64,000 nt of DNA from [Clostridium] leptum DSM 753 (lineage in GTDB: Bacteria > Bacillota > Clostridia > Oscillospirales > Acutalibacteraceae), in contig DS480348.1 of the NCBI GenBank assembly GCA_000154345.1, positions 310,001-374,000 on the forward strand. The letters run 5' to 3'. Position 1 is the first letter of the stretch; each line of letters begins with the position of its first letter. Below, piece after piece: positions 53,984 through 63,454 of this stretch. The notes beneath the pieces were generated by a model that was given only the letters and a program-made list of their open reading frames with translations, did no database searches and had not been told where the DNA came from. A program made the position numbers and the translations under genes.

Positions 53984-54847
53984 ATGGAGCAAAACGGTTG
54001 GAAACGGGACGTGAAAAGGCTGGTGCTGGTGGTGGCCGCCTCCTGCGTGATGGCCATGAATATCAAAAGCTTTGTCCGGGCGGGGGGACTGTTCCCCGGC
54101 GGATTTACGGGCCTGACTCTGCTGATCCAGCAAGCGGCGGATAAATTTTTTCACTTTTCTGTGCCGTATTCCGCCGTTAATCTGCTGTTGAACCTGGCAC
54201 CGATTATGATCAGCTTTCGGTTTATCGGGAAGAAATTCACCCTGTATTCCTGTGTGGCTATCGTTCTTACCAGTATTTTGACAGACATTCTTCCAGGATA
54301 CCCGATTACCTCGGACATCCTTTTGATCTGTGTGTTCGGCGGACTGATCAACGGGTTTGCCGTCAGTCTGTGCCTGTTTGCCGGCGCTACCAGCGGCGGT
54401 ACGGATTTTATCGCGATTTTCTTTTCCGAGCGCAAGGGAAAAGAAACCTGGAACTACATTCTGGCGGGCAATGTGCTGATGCTGGCGGCGGCCGGCTTTT
54501 TGTTCAGCTGGGAGCAGGCGCTGTATTCCATCATTTTTCAGTTCGCGTCGACCCAGATTCTCAACGGGCTGTACAGCCGTTATCAAAAGCTGACCTTGCT
54601 GATTATAACGGAGGCGCCTCAGCGGGTTTACGAACAGATCAAAGAGGTCACTCATCACGATGCCACGCTGTTTCAGGGGGTGGGCTGCTATGAGGGCAAG
54701 GAGAGGAAGCTGCTGTACAGCGTGGTTTCCAGGCAGGAAAAGCGGAGAATTGTCTCTAAAATACGGGAGATTGATCCTAAGGCGTTTATCAATGTGGTAA
54801 AGACAGAGCAGGTAACAGGGCGGTTTTATCTGCGGCCCAATGATTAA
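53984..54847 (+). CDS. YitT-family membrane protein (DUF2179)
   Basis: A 287-residue protein with five or six N-terminal membrane helices (about 15-190) and a C-terminal cytosolic DUF2179 domain (about 205-285). The domain is seen in GVGCYEGKERKLLYSVVSRQE and IDPKAFINVVKTEQVTGRF. ATG 53984 follows AGGAGG; a longer reading overlaps the HAD gene. The family is common and multi-copy in Firmicutes, with unknown transport role. Confidence 0.9.
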   Translation: MEQNGWKRDVKRLVLVVAASCVMAMNIKSFVRAGGLFPGGFTGLTLLIQQAADKFFHFSVPYSAVNLLLNLAPIMISFRFIGKKFTLYSCVAIVLTSILTDILPGYPITSDILLICVFGGLINGFAVSLCLFAGATSGGTDFIAIFFSERKGKETWNYILAGNVLMLAAAGFLFSWEQALYSIIFQFASTQILNGLYSRYQKLTLLIITEAPQRVYEQIKEVTHHDATLFQGVGCYEGKERKLLYSVVSRQEKRRIVSKIREIDPKAFINVVKTEQVTGRFYLRPND

Positions 54848-55043
54848 GGCGGCTGGAGACGGAGCCGTCCGCCGGCGGGAAGGGGATTGACTGCGCGGCG
54901 CATTGGAACCGGGCGGGCCCTGGGCTTTGGGCTGAGGCATATGAGAGGCTTTGATAAAATCAGAAGTATTCCGCACGGAGCCAGGACAAAGCCAGCTCTG
55001 AAAAGGGGTGCCGGCTTTGCGCGGAAAATAAGGCGGGATTTTT

Positions 55044-56429
55044 ATGGCGGCAGCTGAAAAAAGCAATAAATCATACGAAAGAAATAGAGATGAAAGCGCA
55101 GCAATGTTTTCTAACGCGGATTTAAAACGATTGATTTTTCCCTTGGTGATCGAGCAGGCCTTAGCCCTGACGGTAGGCATGGCGGACGTTATGATGGTAT
55201 CCTATGCGGGAGAAGCGGCGGTTTCCGGCGTTTCTCTGGTGGATATGATTAACGTTCTGCTGATCAATATTTTCGCGGCGCTGGCCACCGGCGGCGCGGT
55301 GGTGACCGCTCAGTATCTGGGGGCGCGGAACCGGAAAAAGGCCTGCGAATCAGCGGACCAGCTTATGGTGGTGACCATCGTTATTTCCATTTTTATCATG
55401 GGGCTGACGCTGCTGTTTCAGAGGCCTCTGCTCCGCCTGTTTTTTGGGGCTATCGAGGATGATGTCATGTCGGCCTGTATCACCTATCTTTGGATTTCAG
55501 CGCTGTCTTATCCGTTTTTAGCGGTTTATAATTCCTGTGCCGCCCTGTTTCGGGCCATGGGAAACTCCAAGGTGTCTATGCTGGTTTCCTTAGCAATGAA
55601 TGTGATCAATGTGGCTGGCAACGCGTTTTTTATTTTTACCTTCCAAATGGGTGTAGCCGGCGTGGCTACGGCCTCCCTGATTTCCAGGGTGGCGGCCTGC
55701 GTCATCATGGTGGTGCTGCTGAGCAATCCGGGGCATCAGGTTTTTATCAGCTTAAAATGGGAATATCTCAAGCCGGATTTCCCGGTTATCAAGAAGATTT
55801 TACATATTGGAATTCCCAATGGCTTGGAAAACAGCTTTTTTCAGCTGGGCAGAGTTTTGGTGGTCAGCATCATTTCCGGGTTCGGAACCGTCCAGATCGC
55901 CGCCAACGCGGTGGCAAATAACCTGGACGGTATGGGATGCATTCCAGGCAACGCCATGAATCTCGCCATGATTACCGTAATTGGCCAGTGCGTGGGCGCC
56001 CGGGATTACGGCCAGGCTTCCTATTATACAAAAAAGCTGATGAAAATCGCTTATCTTTCCGTCATCGGATGGAATACCCTGATTCTGGCAACCCTTCCTC
56101 TATCCCTAAAGCTTTACAACCTTTCGGAGGAGACCATCTGGCTTTCCACCGTTTTGATTGTGCTTCATAACGGCTGTGCCATGCTGCTGTGGCCCGCAGC
56201 GTTCACCTTGCCCAACGCCCTGCGGGCGAGCAATGACGTCCGTTTTACTATGATCGTTTCAATTGTGTCTATGCTGTTGTTCCGAATCCTGTTCAGCTAT
56301 GTACTGGGAATTTGGTTCCAAATGGGCGCCATCGGCGTGTGGATCGCCATGATTATCGACTGGGTGTGCAGGTCGATTTGCTTTGTAGGCCGGTTCGTAC
56401 GGGGAAAGTGGAAGCTTCAAAAGATCTGA
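55044..56429 (+). CDS. MATE-family multidrug/Na+ antiporter
   Basis: Integral membrane efflux protein of 461 residues with about 12 helices in two homologous halves (break near 235). It begins with a hydrophilic 25-residue tail, then LKRLIFPLVIEQALALTVGMADVMMV and ATGGAVVTAQYLGA, typical of NorM/DinF-type MATE proteins. It starts at ATG with AAGGCGGG in front. Substrates cannot be inferred. A strong terminator lies about 180 bp downstream. Confidence 0.93.
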   Translation: MAAAEKSNKSYERNRDESAAMFSNADLKRLIFPLVIEQALALTVGMADVMMVSYAGEAAVSGVSLVDMINVLLINIFAALATGGAVVTAQYLGARNRKKACESADQLMVVTIVISIFIMGLTLLFQRPLLRLFFGAIEDDVMSACITYLWISALSYPFLAVYNSCAALFRAMGNSKVSMLVSLAMNVINVAGNAFFIFTFQMGVAGVATASLISRVAACVIMVVLLSNPGHQVFISLKWEYLKPDFPVIKKILHIGIPNGLENSFFQLGRVLVVSIISGFGTVQIAANAVANNLDGMGCIPGNAMNLAMITVIGQCVGARDYGQASYYTKKLMKIAYLSVIGWNTLILATLPLSLKLYNLSEETIWLSTVLIVLHNGCAMLLWPAAFTLPNALRASNDVRFTMIVSIVSMLLFRILFSYVLGIWFQMGAIGVWIAMIIDWVCRSICFVGRFVRGKWKLQKI

Positions 56430-56610
56430 ATGTGTTTTCTGGGAAAAGAAATTTTCCCTTTTAAGTCCGCGGCCTTTTCCTGCGGCCGGTCAGAAAACCT
56501 CCAGGCTTACCGCGCCGGGAACGGCGGAGGGCTGCGGCCAGTCTGCCTTCATGAAACGAAGGCCTGGTCCTTGATGATAAGCCAGAGGGTCTCTTTGCGC
56601 TAAAGCTGAC

Positions 56611-56659
56611 AAAAAAGCCTCCGAAAGCGGCATTGTGCCGCCTTCGGAGGCTTTTTTTT
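56611..56659 (+). terminator. Terminator downstream of the MATE gene
   Basis: AAAAAAGCCTCCGAA and the matching TTCGGAGGCTTTTTT form a long stem with an inner GCGGCA/TGCCGC extension, ending in T8. The rest of 56430-56883 has no gene that I can support. Confidence 0.93.
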
Positions 56660-56883
56660 ACCGGTGAATGTGGGAAAACAGCCGTGGGACGGTGGACAAG
56701 ACCGGCAGAAAGTAAAACTGTCATGCCGGCTGTTTTATCGCCAACAGCCTTGCCATAACGTCTGCAATTCTGAAATTTTCAGCAAGCGGCCCGTCAAAAT
56801 TTGAAAATCGTTGAAGGGCAGGCCCCAGGCTTACAGCTTTGCGGCGCCGGAGATCTTACTCCGCGCTTAACGGATCTGGGAAA

Positions 56884-58404
56884 TCAGGAAAGCTTTAACG
56901 CTTTTAAATAAATTTCATAGGCCGTACGATAGGCGCCTGCCTCTGTGGGCTGATAATTCAACACTTTTTCCGAGCGGGCAATAATCTGCCTTGCCTCGTC
57001 CACATCTCGGATCTGCCCGTTAGCAATCAGCTGCATGGCGATATTGCCTAGAACCGTGGCTTCGATGGGGCCGGCGGTTACGGTACAGCCGCAGGCGTTG
57101 GCAGTCATTTGACAGAGCAGGCTGTCCTTGGTGCCGCCGCCAATCATATGGATGGCGCGGTAATCCTTGCCGGTGCAGTCCTTCAGCTGCTCGTAGGTGT
57201 AGCGGTATTTCATTGCCAGGCTTTCATAGATGCACCGCATCACCTGGCCTACGGTTTCGGGAACCGGCTGACTGGTTTTTTCACAAAATTCCCGCACTCT
57301 GCGGGGAAGATTGCCCGGAGGAACAAACATAGGATCGTCCGGATCGATAAAGCAGGCAAAGGGCTTTTCACGCAGCGCCAACCGTTCCAGGTCGCCATAG
57401 CTGTAGTCAAAGCCCTCCCGCTGGTACTGACGGCGGCTCTCCTGGATCATCCAAAGGCCCAGGATATTCCGAATCAGGGAGGTTTTTCCCTCGGCGGCGC
57501 CCTCGTTGGCCAGATTGTACCGTACTGCCTTCTCGTTCAGGACAGGACTGTCTACCACAGTGCCGAAAATTGACCAGGTGCCGCAGCTGTTGAAGATAAA
57601 ATCCTTCTCTTCAGCCGGCACCGCGGCTACCGCGCTGGCGGTATCGTGGCTTGCCACTGACACCACCTTAATGGGATCCACTCCCAGCTCATCGCAGGTT
57701 TCGGGATTCAGCCGCCCGATGACCGTGCCTGGCTGGACGATAGAGGTGAACAGCCGGGAGGGAATCCCCAAAGCCTCCGTAACCCGCTGGGACCAGGTCC
57801 CCTTCGCCGCGTCCAAAAGCTGGGTGGTGGTGCAGTTAGTGTACTCCGAGGCCTTGACCCCGGTCAGCATATAATTGAAAAGATCGGGCATCAGCAATAG
57901 GCAGTCCGCCCGTTCAAGCTGATACGGCCGGTTCAGAGCCAGGGAATACAACTGAAACACGGTGTTCAGCTCCATAAACTGGTTGCCGGTCAGATGGTAA
58001 AATTCCTCCTTGGGAATTTTCGAAAAGCTTTTTTCCACCAGGCCCGTGGTTCGCAGGTCACGGTAGTGGACCGGATTTTCCAATAGGGTGCCGTCCTTGG
58101 CGATCAACCCGAAATCCACGCCCCAGGTGTCGATGGCAATACTGTCGATGGGGCCAAACTGTTTGGCCTTGACGATTCCCTGTTTGATCTCATAAAATTG
58201 GCGCAGAACATCCCAATAGAGGGTGCCGCCGATACTGACCGGATCATTGGAAAAACGGTGGATCTCCTGATAGGAAATCGTGTTCCCGTCAAAGGAACCC
58301 AGCATTGCTCTGCCGCTGGACGCGCCGAAGTCGAATGCCAGGACTTGTTTTTTCTGTGCCATTTTCATCGCGTCCATCCGGGAATTTCCCAGAGGCCGCC
58401 GCAC
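56884..58404 (-). CDS. rhaB: Rhamnulokinase-type FGGY kinase
   Basis: FGGY sugar kinase of up to 506 residues, closest by eye to L-rhamnulokinase. FDFGASSGRAMLG carries the phosphate-1 motif and IDTWGVDFGLI the catalytic Asp. ASHDTASAVAAVPA and GGGTKDSLLCQMTANA are classic RhaB signatures. The start is uncertain: GTG 58404 has AGGA at workable spacing, but the conserved part begins about 15 residues later at KKQVLAFDFG. It lies 21 bp after a class II aldolase gene, so the two act in sequence. An L-fuculokinase role cannot be ruled out. Confidence 0.88.
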   Translation of the reverse strand: MRRPLGNSRMDAMKMAQKKQVLAFDFGASSGRAMLGSFDGNTISYQEIHRFSNDPVSIGGTLYWDVLRQFYEIKQGIVKAKQFGPIDSIAIDTWGVDFGLIAKDGTLLENPVHYRDLRTTGLVEKSFSKIPKEEFYHLTGNQFMELNTVFQLYSLALNRPYQLERADCLLLMPDLFNYMLTGVKASEYTNCTTTQLLDAAKGTWSQRVTEALGIPSRLFTSIVQPGTVIGRLNPETCDELGVDPIKVVSVASHDTASAVAAVPAEEKDFIFNSCGTWSIFGTVVDSPVLNEKAVRYNLANEGAAEGKTSLIRNILGLWMIQESRRQYQREGFDYSYGDLERLALREKPFACFIDPDDPMFVPPGNLPRRVREFCEKTSQPVPETVGQVMRCIYESLAMKYRYTYEQLKDCTGKDYRAIHMIGGGTKDSLLCQMTANACGCTVTAGPIEATVLGNIAMQLIANGQIRDVDEARQIIARSEKVLNYQPTEAGAYRTAYEIYLKALKLS

Positions 58405-58425
58405 CGTCCTTTCCTGAAAAATAAT

Positions 58426-59112
58426 TTATTTGTTTTTACGATAATGGCGGTAGCCCGGGTGGCGGCCCGTCACCTTGGCGGATTTCCGAAGCTCCAGCAA
58501 GCGGCCGATATTCTTTTCGGAGATTTCTTTTTCCCCTCCCAGCAGACGGGCGTTCAGTTCGATTTTAGCCCACAGCTCCAAGGTTTCCATACGGTAATAG
58601 GCAGTGCATAAGTCTGCGCCCACAGTAACCGCTCCGTGATTTTCCAGAAGCATAGCGTCATGGTCGGGCAGATAAGGGGCGATAGCGTCAGGAACTTCCT
58701 TGGTGGAGGGGACGCCGAAGGGAGTGAGCGGCACGCTGCCCAAAGAAATAACCGCTTCAATCATAATGTAACGGTCCATAGGCAGATGAGCTACCGCAAA
58801 ACCGGTGGCTGCCGGGGGATGAGCGTGAACCACCGCGCCTACGTCATCCCGCAGCTCATAACAGCGCATGTGCATTTTCATTTCCGAGGAGGGCCGATAG
58901 CCGTCGTTGGCTTCCAAAATCTCGCCTTGAGCGTTGATTTTTACCAGCTTTTCCGGGGTGATGAAGCTTTTGCTGATGCCGGTGGGAGTGCAGATAAAAT
59001 TGCCGTCGGGAAGCTTTACAGAAACATTTCCATCATTTGCCGCTACCCAGCCGAGCTGCCACATTTTATGGCATACGTCGCAAATTTGTTCCTTAATCTC
59101 CATTTCAGTCAT
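58426..59112 (-). CDS. Class II aldolase, L-fuculose/L-rhamnulose-1-phosphate aldolase type
   Basis: Zinc aldolase of 228 residues. The zinc ligands are His96 and His98 (VVHAHPP) and the His in LENHGAV near 160, with the catalytic Glu77 in SSEMKMH. NDGNVSVK at 26-33 and TPTGISKS at 42-49 are the phosphate-binding loops. ATG 59112 follows AAAGAGGTG. Its short, fuculose-aldolase-like length suggests FucA rather than the longer E. coli RhaD. It heads a two-gene operon with the rhamnulokinase, giving dihydroxyacetone phosphate plus L-lactaldehyde if the sugar is a 6-deoxyketose. It is a paralogue of the enzyme at 18.5 kb. Confidence 0.88.
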   Translation of the reverse strand: MTEMEIKEQICDVCHKMWQLGWVAANDGNVSVKLPDGNFICTPTGISKSFITPEKLVKINAQGEILEANDGYRPSSEMKMHMRCYELRDDVGAVVHAHPPAATGFAVAHLPMDRYIMIEAVISLGSVPLTPFGVPSTKEVPDAIAPYLPDHDAMLLENHGAVTVGADLCTAYYRMETLELWAKIELNARLLGGEKEISEKNIGRLLELRKSAKVTGRHPGYRHYRKNK

Positions 59113-59168
59113 GAAAAGCACCTCTTTGATTGATTTTGATTAAAAAGAGCGGGCGCTCTTTTGGCTTT

Positions 59169-59197
59169 ATTATAGCTTCCATTTTAATGTTCGTCCA
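59169..59197 (-). promoter_or_regulatory. Promoter of the aldolase-rhamnulokinase operon
   Basis: Minus strand TGGACG (59192-59197), 17 bp, TATAAT (59169-59174). Upstream, a palindromic AT-rich tract (ATAATTAATTAT and TGATCA near 59242-59260) could be an operator. No regulator gene is adjacent. Confidence 0.55.
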
Positions 59198-59502
59198 GAT
59201 ATTACAGCAATTTTGACAAAAAGAAAAGCCGATGGGGGTTTAATAATTAATTATGATCAATTATGATTATGAGGAATGCAGACAAATTTGAAAAAGGGGG
59301 CTAAACGGTCCAATAGAGCGGGACTGTTGTGAAAATCAGCCCATGAGACTGATGGACGAGTTGTATTCTTCAGAACCTGAAAGGGTCCAGGGGCTCTATT
59401 CTCCTACATACTCTTTTCTTCAGCAAAACGATTGAATAGAAAAGTACGCGTTTTATGTCCGCCTGTTCAAAACGGATTTTGTCAGTCGGAGGAAAGAAAA
59501 AT

Positions 59503-59533
59503 AAAAAGCGCCGCCAAGAAAGCTTGACGGCGC
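59503..59533 (-). terminator. Terminator of the ECF S-component gene
   Basis: GCGCCGCCAAG (59508-59518) pairs with CTTGACGGCGC (59523-59533, one wobble). On the minus strand TTTTT follows. Confidence 0.88.
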
Positions 59534-59590
59534 CGAAACGCTTGAAACAAGGGGCGGTTGGCATTCAATTCATGAATGTCAATGGGGATA

Positions 59591-60190
59591 TTAAGCGGCC
59601 TTGACCGCCTTGAGGATCCGGACAACAATAGGGCTGAGCACCACATTAACGCCAAGCTCTACTAAGAAATTGACTCCCAGCAGGCCGACGATGATATTGT
59701 AAAGCACGTCGGTTTCGCCGGTCCAGGAGAGAAGCACAGGGCGGAAGAACAGCGCCAGTCCCAGATAAAAAATACCCGTGTTTACTATGGGGCTTAGAAC
59801 AGCCGCTACGACGGTGCCTCCCAGCACGCTTTTGGGAGCGATGAGGCGGTAAACTAGTCCGGCCGCGAGGCCGGCAGCCATGCCCTTGACCATGCAGACC
59901 ACGATGCACAGAAATGGGTTTGCGTTCCAGACGACCGCGCCGCCGGGATCTGCTCCCGTAACGCAGCAGATGAGAACCACAACGCTGAATACGCCGCCCA
60001 AATAAGCGCCCGCTCCCGCACCGTACACAGCGGCGCCCACAACAATGGGAATCATCGCCAGAGTGATGGAGAAGGGACCGAACTTGATGAAGGTGGAAAC
60101 CAGCTGCAGCACAATTATGATAGCTGTGAAAATAGCCAGGCCCACCATCCTTTGGGTTTTGCCCATGGTCAGAGATTGTTGCTTTGTCAT
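59591..60190 (-). CDS. ECF transporter S-component, possibly for pantothenate
   Basis: Substrate-binding membrane subunit of an energy-coupling-factor vitamin transporter, 199 residues, with six hydrophobic helices. FGPFSITLAMIPIVVGAAVYGAGAGAYLGG near 40-68 is the typical S-component core. ATG 60190 has GGAGG 9 nt upstream. It lies downstream of coaX on the same strand, which favours a PanT-type pantothenate transporter. Without the substrate residues this is a context inference. The shared EcfA/EcfT module is not in the window. Confidence 0.85.
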   Translation of the reverse strand: MTKQQSLTMGKTQRMVGLAIFTAIIIVLQLVSTFIKFGPFSITLAMIPIVVGAAVYGAGAGAYLGGVFSVVVLICCVTGADPGGAVVWNANPFLCIVVCMVKGMAAGLAAGLVYRLIAPKSVLGGTVVAAVLSPIVNTGIFYLGLALFFRPVLLSWTGETDVLYNIIVGLLGVNFLVELGVNVVLSPIVVRILKAVKAA

Positions 60191-60444
60191 ATTCAATTAC
60201 CTCCTGCTGATGCTCCTGATTTCAGGATGCATCGCAAATATTGATAGCCCGGCAGAGCCGGTAAGCCCCAAAGGGGCGCTATTTCTGAAGCTTATAACAT
60301 TGGAATCCCCCCAGGAACGGCTTCGAAAGAAAACCTGAAAGCGGGCGCGCTGTGAGACAGGAGCACGCCGCGCCTATGGATATGCGGTTGACTTGAAGGG
60401 ATCCGGCATTGAGGGAATATAGCCGGTCACAGCCGGCGCTTTTC

Positions 60445-61224
60445 TTACCGCCCGGCTTTGCCGGCATTCTTTTCATACAGGAGCCTGAGCCCCTCCAAAA
60501 GAAGGTTGTCGCAGTAGACGATGTTCCTCCGGCAGTGGGGAACGATCTCTTTTCCAAGGCCGCCGGTGGCGACAATAGAGCATTTCTTACCCAGCTCCTC
60601 CTCGATCCGGTCGCACATTCCATCCATCATAGAGGCGGTGCCGTATACGGAGCCGGAACGCATGCAGTCGGCGGTATTGGAGCCGATCACATGCTTCGGA
60701 GCCTCCAGGCTGACGGAGGAAAGCAGGGCGGAACGGGCGGTAAGGGCCTCCAGGGCGATGCCCGGGCCGGGAATAATGACTCCGCCCAGCATACTGGCGT
60801 CGGCATCTAAAACGCTGATGGTGGTGGCGGTGCCGATGTCAAAAATAATGCAGGGACAGTCGAACAGCTCGATGGCCGCCACAGCGCCCGCCACAAGGTC
60901 GGCGCCCAGAGTGGACGGGTCGTTCAGCTTGATATTCAGCCCGGTTTTCATGCCGGGGCCGATGCACAAGGGCTCGGTGCGGGTCAGGCGCTTGACGGCC
61001 CGTTTTATTCCGGAGGTCAGGGAGGGTACCACCGAGCTGATGATGGAGCCTTCGATCTCGCCGATAGAGACGCCGTAAATATCCACAATATCCCGCAGCT
61101 CCACCGCGTACTGATCCTCTGTACGCTGGCGGTCCGTGGCCAGGCGCGACACGAATTTTAAATCCCTGCCGTCAAAAACGCCCATGGTAATGTTGGTATT
61201 TCCGATATCCAAAGCCAATATCAT
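60445..61224 (-). CDS. coaX: Type III pantothenate kinase
   Basis: First step of coenzyme A synthesis: phosphorylation of pantothenate. This form is insensitive to CoA feedback. The 259 residues have the phosphate motif LALDIGNTNITMGVF at 3-17, DPSTLGADLVAGA near 100, FDIGTATTISV near 125 and ATGGLGKEI near 220. ATG follows GGGGGACC. It is the first gene of a minus-strand pair with the ECF S-component; a GC-rich 254-nt gap lies between and may hold processing hairpins. Confidence 0.96.
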   Translation of the reverse strand: MILALDIGNTNITMGVFDGRDLKFVSRLATDRQRTEDQYAVELRDIVDIYGVSIGEIEGSIISSVVPSLTSGIKRAVKRLTRTEPLCIGPGMKTGLNIKLNDPSTLGADLVAGAVAAIELFDCPCIIFDIGTATTISVLDADASMLGGVIIPGPGIALEALTARSALLSSVSLEAPKHVIGSNTADCMRSGSVYGTASMMDGMCDRIEEELGKKCSIVATGGLGKEIVPHCRRNIVYCDNLLLEGLRLLYEKNAGKAGR

Positions 61225-61369
61225 GAAGGTCCCCCGCTTTCTGCTGCAAATCGATCAGATGAGAGCCGCCAGCCCGCTAAAGCTCCCAGCCCCGCCGCGC
61301 AGGGCGCAGAGCAAAGCGGAGATCCGGCCGCACTTTCAAGGGCCTGGCGCCCTCGTAAAATCTGATTAT

Positions 61370-61398
61370 ATTATAGCAAGTGTCCCTTTTAGACGCAA
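61370..61398 (-). promoter_or_regulatory. coaX promoter
   Basis: Minus strand TTGCGT (61393-61398), 17 bp, TATAAT (61370-61375) with an extended TG. The leader is about 140 nt. Confidence 0.7.
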
Positions 61399-61447
61399 GA
61401 ATTATTCTGCCCTGCGGCAAAAAACTGCTGATTTTCCAGCAAATTCC

Positions 61448-61456
61448 TGCTATAAT
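61448..61456 (+). promoter_or_regulatory. Extended -10 promoter of the dipeptidase gene
   Basis: TGCTATAAT (TATAAT 61451-61456) with a weak -35, divergent from the coaX promoter. About 165 nt of leader precede the dipeptidase ATG. Confidence 0.5.
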
Positions 61457-61621
61457 AAAATGAAATTATTTACATTTACCCAGAAAAGAACGGGTATGAC
61501 GCTCACGCCCTGCGGCAGTGGGCCTCAGCGGCCTCCAGGCCGTCTGCCAACCGGCCGGTGCACTAAGCAGACGCACTTGAAAATTGTCTGCAAATTTTAA
61601 TCATATGAGGAAGCAAGCGGT

Positions 61622-63004
61622 ATGAAAGAATTCTTCGGCAAAAAAATTTTAAAATATCAGGACCAGATTTTCCGGGATTTAAAGACGCTGGTGGCGATCC
61701 CTTCCGTGGCGGACGCCTCCGCCGCACGCAGGCCCTTCGGAGAGCGGTCGGCCGAAGCTCTCCGATGGATTTTAAACCGTGCCCGGGAGCTGGGGCTTGA
61801 TACGGTAAACGTGGGCGATTACGCGGGCCACGCGGAATACGGCGGGGGGGAAGCGGTAGCGGCGGTGGTCACCCATGTGGACGTGGTGCCGGCCGGAGAG
61901 GGCTGGACGGGCGACCCCTATGTGCTGGAGAAGCGCGGCGGAAGGCTCTATGGCCGGGGAACCGCCGACGATAAAGGGGCGGCGGTGGTCGCTCTCTATT
62001 GCCTGAAGGCGCTGAAGGATGAAAGGGTGAAGTGCGTCCGAAAGGCGAGAGCAATTTTCGGCGCTGGGGAGGAAATCGCCTCCGACGACCTGAAACAGTA
62101 TTTTCAGCGGGAGGCTTTGCCGGAGCTTGCCTTTACGCCGGACGCCAAATACGGCGTATGCAACCGGGAAAAGGGAATTTTACACGTGGAGCTTTCCGCC
62201 CCGGCGGACGGCTCCCGGCTGGAAAGCCTCCATGGGGGAACGGTCCGCAACGCGGTAGCGGCTTCCGCCAGGGCGGAGGCGCGGTGTACGGCGGAGGAGT
62301 GCGAAGCGCTGGAGGCCCTGTCGAAAAAAATGGACGGGAAATTTTCTTTCCAGTGGTCGGGCGGCGTTTTGACCGCGGAATGTGCCGGAAGAGCCGCCCA
62401 CGCCATGGAGCCCCAGAAAGGAAGAAACGCCGCGGCCCGGCTGGTCAGGCTTTTTTCCTCCTGCTTCGGCGGGGAAGCGCTGGGCGCCCTGTGGAGCTTT
62501 GTCGATCAAAAAATCGGGCTGGAGCTGGACGGAAGCTCTCTGGGGCTTCGCCGGGAGGACGCGGTTTCCGGGCCGCTGACGGTGAATTTAGGCGTGGCGG
62601 AGCAGGATAACGGCGTTTGCCGGGCGGTGCTGGATATCCGGTATCCGGTGACGGCGGACGGGGAGGAAATTTTTGAAAGGCTTCGGGCAGCCGCCGGGGC
62701 GTACGGCGTCAAGGCCCGGGTGCTGGCGGAGCAAAAGCCCCTGTTCGTGCCCGAGGATACGCCTCTGATCCGTATGCTGAAGGGCGCCTATGAGACGGTA
62801 ACAGGAGGGCGGGCCCGGCTTTACGGCACCGGAGGCGGGACCTACGCCCGTTCTCTTCAGAACCGGGGCGTGGCCTTTGGCCCTGTGTTCCTCGGGGAGG
62901 AGAACCATCTCCACGACGCGGATGAGTTTATCGAGATCGAAAAATTCATGCTTCATGCCCAAATCTGCCTGGAGGCGCTGTTCCGCATGGCAACGCAGAA
63001 ATAA
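61622..63004 (+). CDS. M20-family dipeptidase (PepV/Sapep-like)
   Basis: Zinc metallopeptidase of 460 residues, cytosolic. The metal ligands are His85 (VVTHVDVVP), the bridging Asp116 (GRGTADDKGA), catalytic Glu150 with Glu151 (GAGEEI) and a C-terminal His in EENHLHDADEF near 436. The lid domain (about 185-320) fits dipeptidases of the PepV/Sapep group, which cut short peptides. It starts at ATG with AGGAAG upstream and ends at a strong terminator. Confidence 0.92.
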   Translation: MKEFFGKKILKYQDQIFRDLKTLVAIPSVADASAARRPFGERSAEALRWILNRARELGLDTVNVGDYAGHAEYGGGEAVAAVVTHVDVVPAGEGWTGDPYVLEKRGGRLYGRGTADDKGAAVVALYCLKALKDERVKCVRKARAIFGAGEEIASDDLKQYFQREALPELAFTPDAKYGVCNREKGILHVELSAPADGSRLESLHGGTVRNAVAASARAEARCTAEECEALEALSKKMDGKFSFQWSGGVLTAECAGRAAHAMEPQKGRNAAARLVRLFSSCFGGEALGALWSFVDQKIGLELDGSSLGLRREDAVSGPLTVNLGVAEQDNGVCRAVLDIRYPVTADGEEIFERLRAAAGAYGVKARVLAEQKPLFVPEDTPLIRMLKGAYETVTGGRARLYGTGGGTYARSLQNRGVAFGPVFLGEENHLHDADEFIEIEKFMLHAQICLEALFRMATQK

Positions 63005-63052
63005 AAAAGCCCGTTTCCCCAAGCCGAGCTGAAAAGGGAAACGGGCTTTTTT
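63003..63052 (+). terminator. Dipeptidase gene terminator
   Basis: AAAAAAGCCCGTTTCCC and GGGAAACGGGCTTTTTT form a perfect 17-bp stem followed by T. Confidence 0.94.
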
Positions 63053-63132
63053 TCGCGCCGTTTTCACCGAGGATCTGGCAAAATGGCGCGTTCAGCGGCG
63101 CCGTAATCAACAGCGCTGTAAAATGAATATTT

Positions 63133-63378
63133 TTATGTGAGGCGGCGCTGAGAGCCTGATTCCCGCTCTGACAGCCCCAGAAGAAAATCGGAGGAAACAC
63201 GGTAGTAAAGGGCCAGAAAAACCAGCTTTTCCGCGGGCAGGGGCGTCCGGCCCAGTTCATAGTAGGCGTAGGTGGAGCGGTCGATTCTTAGAGCCGCCGC
63301 CACCTGGCTTTGGGACAGGCCGCGCCGCTTCCGCAGAGCCTTCAGCCGCCCGGCTGTCAGCGCTTTGTCGTATTTCAA
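63133..63378 (-). CDS. Small XRE-family regulator
   Basis: An 81-residue HTH_3 protein. The helix-turn-helix is seen in LKALRKRRGLSQSQVAAALRIDRSTYAYYELGRTPLPAEKL (residues about 12-52). TTG 63378 is read as the start, but its RBS (GGAG, 12 nt away) is weak. It is almost entirely the DNA-binding domain, like phage or toxin-antitoxin repressors. It lies 76 bp after another XRE gene on the same strand. Confidence 0.78.
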   Translation of the reverse strand: MKYDKALTAGRLKALRKRRGLSQSQVAAALRIDRSTYAYYELGRTPLPAEKLVFLALYYRVSSDFLLGLSERESGSQRRLT

Positions 63379-63454
63379 TCGTGATCAGACTCCATTTCCA
63401 AGAATGAGGCGTAGCCGGCGTTCCGAGAAGATCAGCGGCGATTTTCAACCGGCG

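Noticed and set aside
53876..55180. 434-residue minus-strand ORF
   Set aside because: It lies opposite the YitT gene and the start of the MATE gene, both clearly real. Its translation has no recognisable domain and is rich in His, Gln and Arg, as expected of an antisense reading.
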